64,000 bases of DNA from assembly GCA_036504075.1 (NCBI GenBank), contig DASXVX010000003.1, positions 7,077 to 71,076 on the forward strand, given 5' to 3'. The notes under the pieces were generated by a model. It searched no databases, was not told where the DNA came from, and saw nothing but the letters and a program-made list of their open reading frames with translations. This document shows positions 60,675 through 64,000 of this stretch, piece after piece. Both the position numbers and the translations under genes were made by a program. Each line of letters begins with the position of its first letter. The stretch's first letter is position 1. The DNA comes from DASXVX01 sp036504075 (GTDB taxonomy: Bacteria; Bacillota; Sulfobacillia; Symbiobacteriales; Symbiobacteriaceae).

Positions 60675-61532
60675 CTACACGACGACGCCCACACCGCCCT
60701 GGCGCTCTGCTCGTCGGATTGCCGCCTGAACAGATACAACGCCCCCGGCCAGGGTGGCACAGGCGAAGGCCGCCAGAATGGCCAGATCCGGCCCCGGCGC
60801 CGCCCCGCCCGGGAACAGCGCCCCCCGCAGGGCATGCAGGCCGTACGTATGGGGCAGAATCGCCCCCAGCCCCCGCAGCCACGCCGGCAGCGCCGCCACT
60901 GGGATGTAGACACCGCTGGTGATGCGCACAGCATAATCAACAAGCCAGCTCACCGGCTCCCGCCCCTGCTTCACTTCAAGCAGGAAGAACAGGCTGGAGC
61001 CCATCAGCCCGATGCCGAACACCGCCGCAACAAAGAGCAAATACGCCAGCAAGGCCATCCCTGGCTGCACGTGGAATGCCAAACCCAGCCCGCCCAAGCT
61101 CGCGATCAGCACCAGTACCGTGGCTTGCAGGGCGGTCGCGTATCCCCACTGCCAGAGAAAGCGGCCCAGAATATACGCCCAGATTCCCCGCGGAGTCAAA
61201 TGGTAGCCCTCCAACCGCTTCTCCCAGAACGCCGTGCTGATGGCGCTGAGCGGGCTGTTCAGCGCCGCTGCCCCCGCCTCGTAGAAGACGACGCCGGTGA
61301 TGACAAAGGAGACGTAATTACCGCCGGACTGGGTCACATACCTGTCAGCCGCACCGCTGATGAACCGGGCGATGAAGAACCAGCTGCCCGTTTTCACCAG
61401 CCCCTGAATCACGCTCAGGACCAGGTTCGCGGGATAGTGGCGCAGCGCCCGGTACTCCAGCCAGGCAAAGGCCAGCACGGCGCTGAGAAAGGAGCGGGGC
61501 CGCTGCTGAATGCGCTCAAACGCCGGGCTCAT
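60675..61532 (-). CDS. ABC-2 type transporter permease (second)
   Basis: 285 residues, about six membrane segments, ABC-2/DrrB-like (LEYRALRHYPANLVLSVIQG). ATG overlaps the ATPase stop (ATGA). It pairs with the permease at 62452 as a heterodimer around the ATPase. Substrate unknown, probably a drug, lipid or polysaccharide. Confidence 0.8.
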   Translation of the reverse strand: MSPAFERIQQRPRSFLSAVLAFAWLEYRALRHYPANLVLSVIQGLVKTGSWFFIARFISGAADRYVTQSGGNYVSFVITGVVFYEAGAAALNSPLSAISTAFWEKRLEGYHLTPRGIWAYILGRFLWQWGYATALQATVLVLIASLGGLGLAFHVQPGMALLAYLLFVAAVFGIGLMGSSLFFLLEVKQGREPVSWLVDYAVRITSGVYIPVAALPAWLRGLGAILPHTYGLHALRGALFPGGAAPGPDLAILAAFACATLAGGVVSVQAAIRRAERQGGVGVVV

Positions 61533-62452
61533 GCCTCCAGCCCCCTTCCCGTCAGGTGGAAGAAAACATCCTCCAAGGTGACTTCCTGGGTGTGTAAGGA
61601 TCTGATCCGCCCGCCCAGTTCGGCAACCCGGTCCAGCAGGCGGGTCGTCTCCGCGTCAATGGCCCGCGTCGTAACCCGGACGGTACCGCCCTCGTCGCAG
61701 TCGTACCCCGCCGCCCGCAGGCGGTCAGGGTCGAGCCCTTCCACCACGGCCTCGATGCGCCCTTCCCGGCCCACCATCTGCTTCAGTTCGGCCGGCGTCC
61801 CTGCAGCCACGATGCGCCCCCGGTCCAGCACCAGAATCCGCCGGCACAGCTCCTCAGCCTCGAACATCAGATGGGTGGTCAGCAAAATGGTCACGCCACT
61901 GCACTGGTTCACATCCCGAACAAACTGACGGATGCGGCGGGCGCCCTCCACGTCCAGCTTGATGGTGGGCTCATCCAGAAAGAGCAGCTTGTTCTCCGCC
62001 AGCAGGCCCCGGGCGATAGCCAGCCGCTGCCGCATCCCCGCCGATATATGCATGGGCCAGGCATCCTGGGCATCGCGCAGGTCCACCAGTTCCAGCACGG
62101 CATCCACCCGGGCCGTCCGCTGCCGGCCACGCAGGCCATACACCACGGCCCAGAAGTCCAGGTTCTGGCGCACAGTCAGGTTGTTGTCCGTGCCGACATC
62201 GGCCGTGGGCGCCACCAGGCTGACCCGGGAGCGCACCTCGGAAGGCCGCTGCACCAGGTCATAGCCCAGGACCGTCCCGCCACCGGCGTCCGGCACCAGC
62301 AGCCCGCAGAGCACCTTGATCAGCGTCGTTTTCCCCGCCCCGTTGGGGCCCAGCAGCCCCAGCATCTCGCCTTCAGTCACCTGCAGATCGATGCCGTCCA
62401 GCACCGTTTTCGCCCCGTAGGCTTTCCGCAGCCCCTTCACGTCGATCAGCAT
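61529..62452 (-). CDS. ABC transporter ATP-binding protein (drug/lipid export type)
   Basis: 307 residues from ATG 62452, overlapping the upstream permease stop (TGATG), with gagg upstream; a GTG at 62461 is an alternative. Walker A LGPNGAGKTTLIK, signature ISAGMRQRLAIARGL and Walker B LFLDEPTIKLD (usual LDEPTxGLD altered), with the C-terminal tail LEDVFFHLTGRGLEA. Powers the two ABC-2 permeases. Confidence 0.88.
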   Translation of the reverse strand: MLIDVKGLRKAYGAKTVLDGIDLQVTEGEMLGLLGPNGAGKTTLIKVLCGLLVPDAGGGTVLGYDLVQRPSEVRSRVSLVAPTADVGTDNNLTVRQNLDFWAVVYGLRGRQRTARVDAVLELVDLRDAQDAWPMHISAGMRQRLAIARGLLAENKLLFLDEPTIKLDVEGARRIRQFVRDVNQCSGVTILLTTHLMFEAEELCRRILVLDRGRIVAAGTPAELKQMVGREGRIEAVVEGLDPDRLRAAGYDCDEGGTVRVTTRAIDAETTRLLDRVAELGGRIRSLHTQEVTLEDVFFHLTGRGLEA

Positions 62453-63330
62453 CACTGCCACCTCGTCAGCGTGCCGTTGCGGCGCGCTTTTTCAATGCCC
62501 CGCCCGTACAGATGAAGCCCCAGCGGCAGCAGGACGGCGCCCATGACCGCCAGGGCCAGCGCATCGGTCCATACCGGCGCCACCGGCAGCCAGCCGTGGG
62601 CGATCAGGGTGGGCGCAGCGAGGTCGGCGCCGGGGCAAAGCAGCCGCCGCAGGGCGTCGTAGGCATAGGTGTGGGGCAGGATCAGGGCCACAGCCTGGAG
62701 CGCCCTGGGCAGCACCGTGACCGGGTAGTACGTGCCGGCCACCAGCCCGGCCAGGATCTCCTGCACCAGGAACTGCAGCGGCTCCGTCCCCTGCTTCAGA
62801 TCCAGCAGGTAGAACGTGCTGGCGCTGATCGCCCCCACGCCAAAGGCCGCCACGAAGACCAGCAGCGTAACCAGTAGGGCGAGCGCCCAGTGGACCCCGC
62901 TGAAACGGGCTCCGAAGAACAGGTAGCCGAACCCCGCCACGAAGAGCACGCGCGGGTAATCATCCGTCAGTGACCGGGCCATCAGCCCCAAAAGCGGCGT
63001 GTACACCGACATGGGGCTCAGGAGGTAAAGATCCATGGTCCCGCCCCAGTAAACTCGGGCCACCCGGGTAAACGGGTCCGACAGGTTCGTCCGAATCAGG
63101 TAGTTGACGGCCAGGCCCACGAGGATGAAGGAGATATAGTTCGTTCCGTACGGCCCCAGCAAGTTGCCGGCGCCGGTGCCAATCATCCGGCCCACCAGGA
63201 AAAACAGGAGTGAGTTCATCAGAATATCGGCCACCCACATTACCTGGTTGGCCCGGTACGACTGCCACATGCGGAACTCCCGCAGACTAAAGCTCCAGAC
63301 GCTGGCGATTTCATTGCGCAGGCGGGTCAC
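62452..63330 (-). CDS. ABC-2 type transporter permease (first)
   Basis: 292 residues, six membrane segments (WQSYRANQVMWVADILMNSL; GTNYISFILVGLAVNYLIRT). Its GTG start overlaps, as GTGA, the stop of a now truncated ATPase gene whose last codons remain upstream, so the operon once held a second ATPase. Confidence 0.82.
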   Translation of the reverse strand: MTRLRNEIASVWSFSLREFRMWQSYRANQVMWVADILMNSLLFFLVGRMIGTGAGNLLGPYGTNYISFILVGLAVNYLIRTNLSDPFTRVARVYWGGTMDLYLLSPMSVYTPLLGLMARSLTDDYPRVLFVAGFGYLFFGARFSGVHWALALLVTLLVFVAAFGVGAISASTFYLLDLKQGTEPLQFLVQEILAGLVAGTYYPVTVLPRALQAVALILPHTYAYDALRRLLCPGADLAAPTLIAHGWLPVAPVWTDALALAVMGAVLLPLGLHLYGRGIEKARRNGTLTRWQ

Positions 63331-63401
63331 CGCAGCTCACCCCCCGTCAGATGTAGGAAGGCGTCCTCCAGGCGCCCTGAGGATCGACCTGACCGGCTGC
63401 A
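63327..63401 (-). pseudogene. Remnant C-terminal tail of an ABC transporter ATPase
   Basis: Minus-strand codons just before the first permease read GRLEDAFLHLTGGELR then stop: the conserved tail of drug-export ABC ATPases (compare LEDVFFHLTGRGLEA in the intact gene at 61529). The stop overlaps the permease start (GTGA). Everything before it is gone; the preceding in-frame TGA is the stop of the chrB-like gene, so the gene was cut and replaced by the chrB segment. Confidence 0.7.
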
Positions 63402-63824
63402 TCACGTGCTGGGCTCCACTGCCAACTGGGCGTACAGCGCCTCAATAACGAAGTTGCCTTTCTCCAGGGCTGCTTCGTCATCAGGACTGGTCCGCCGAAT
63501 TCCACCGCAAATCAAGTCGAGGCCTGGCGCGGCTGGCTCCAACGTGACATCCTGGACGGCATCTGCCTCATCGACAATCCTGGCAATGCGCTGCAGCACC
63601 GGATCTTTCAAGTCATACTCCTGCAATATCGTGTGAAAGGTGCAGTGTCCCCGCCGATGGGAAAGGCGGACATCAGGAATGTCAAAGTGCTCGCCCTGTT
63701 CCGGCCGGGGTTTGGCACCATACGGTATGAATGAAAACTCAGCTTGTGGGTCCAAGAAACGTTTGATAAGCCAAGCGCAAGCCATCCGGTCGACACCGAC
63801 ATCCGCCCAGGTCACCCATTTCAC
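63402..63824 (-). CDS. ChrB-type (chromate resistance) C-terminal-domain protein
   Basis: 140 residues; GTG start overlaps the upstream stop (GTGA), so it is coupled to the ChrB N-terminal-like partial gene before it. Motif VDRMACAWLIKRFLDPQAEF and HRRGHCTFHTILQEYD. Paralogue of the protein at 59482. With its upstream partner it would make a split ChrB regulator/resistance factor. Confidence 0.75.
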   Translation of the reverse strand: MKWVTWADVGVDRMACAWLIKRFLDPQAEFSFIPYGAKPRPEQGEHFDIPDVRLSHRRGHCTFHTILQEYDLKDPVLQRIARIVDEADAVQDVTLEPAAPGLDLICGGIRRTSPDDEAALEKGNFVIEALYAQLAVEPST

Positions 63825-64000
63825 GTTCGTGGCCCTCCTCTAGCCGACAGTAATGCCTGAAGAACCTGATCCCCACGTTCGGATTGAAAGTAGTCCAACG
63901 CCTTGACCTGCTGATACCGGCGAGAGAGTCCGGTAAGGTCAGCCTCCGGCCGCTCAAGTTCGGCTAGAATTTCGGTATAGGACGCGTTCACCTGGTCCGA
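63821..64000 (-). CDS. ChrB N-terminal-domain-like protein (3' end only)
   Basis: The last 59 codons of a gene running in from the right edge: YTEILAELERPEADLTGLSR, then RYQQVKALDYFQSERGDQVL and QALLSARG. The pattern matches the N-terminal domain of ChrB. The stop overlaps the start of the C-terminal-domain gene, indicating a split ChrB pair. Confidence 0.6.
   Translation of the reverse strand, partial: SDQVNASYTEILAELERPEADLTGLSRRYQQVKALDYFQSERGDQVLQALLSARGGPRT

Noticed and set aside
1..64000. CRISPR arrays, tRNA and rRNA genes, insertion-sequence transposases
   Set aside because: None was seen: no regularly spaced short direct repeats, no cloverleaf or rRNA-like stretches, and no transposase-like frame in the translated sequence.

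Overview
The window comes from a high-GC, Gram-positive-style bacterial chromosome. Genes have strong AGGAGG-type ribosome sites, many GTG and TTG starts, frequent 1-17 nt gene overlaps and several lipoprotein signal peptides, and there are two tungsten-type aldehyde:ferredoxin oxidoreductases. Together these suggest a high-GC Firmicute of the Symbiobacterium kind. This is an inference from gene content; no rRNA or tRNA gene was seen to confirm it.

Layout. 0-4.7 kb: the end of a class III aminotransferase/dehydrogenase fusion, a PadR regulator with its membrane partner, and a terpenoid-cyclase-fold protein. 4.7-9.1 kb: a compact accessory island on the minus strand (short candidate precursor peptide, SagB/ThcOx-type dehydrogenase, a second SagB-type gene broken by a frameshift, MFS exporter), bordered on its far side by a partial second copy of the terpenoid-cyclase-fold gene. 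It looks like an undescribed RiPP-type locus without a visible YcaO cyclodehydratase. 9.2-18 kb: small membrane proteins, a very long TPR protein coupled to a J-like protein, and a secreted group (metzincin-like protease, TasA/CalY-like protein, proline-rich lipoprotein).

18-26 kb: an RbsCBA-type sugar transporter with SDR dehydrogenase, ROK regulator and aldehyde:ferredoxin oxidoreductase. 26-34 kb: mostly minus-strand genes for a four-carbon acid sugar kinase and a racemase, then gamma-glutamyltransferase, M24 peptidase and subtilase, a plus-strand glycosyltransferase and a U32-like protein.

34-54 kb: one long plus-strand catabolic block. A Liv-type ABC transporter (with fused permease-ATPase) is followed by a FadR-type GntR regulator, FAH-family enzyme, LarA-like protein, split UxaA-type dehydratase, zinc dehydrogenase, IlvD/Edd dehydratase, LutABC, SDR, 3-hydroxyisobutyrate dehydrogenase-like enzyme, second aldehyde:ferredoxin oxidoreductase and a second MDR enzyme. 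Two adjacent sites matching the FadR-family operator pattern sit just before the first gene. The set fits uptake and oxidation of a sugar-derived or hydroxy acid to pyruvate and lactate.

54-64 kb: an accessory, metal-related region with decayed genes. It holds a cysteine-less HMA-like protein, a Cys-rich protein, a CsoR-type repressor with an EamA exporter, an APC permease fused to bacterial Ig-like repeats, two ChrB-like proteins, and an ABC-2 drug/lipid exporter operon whose first ATPase is reduced to its last codons beside a chrB insertion.
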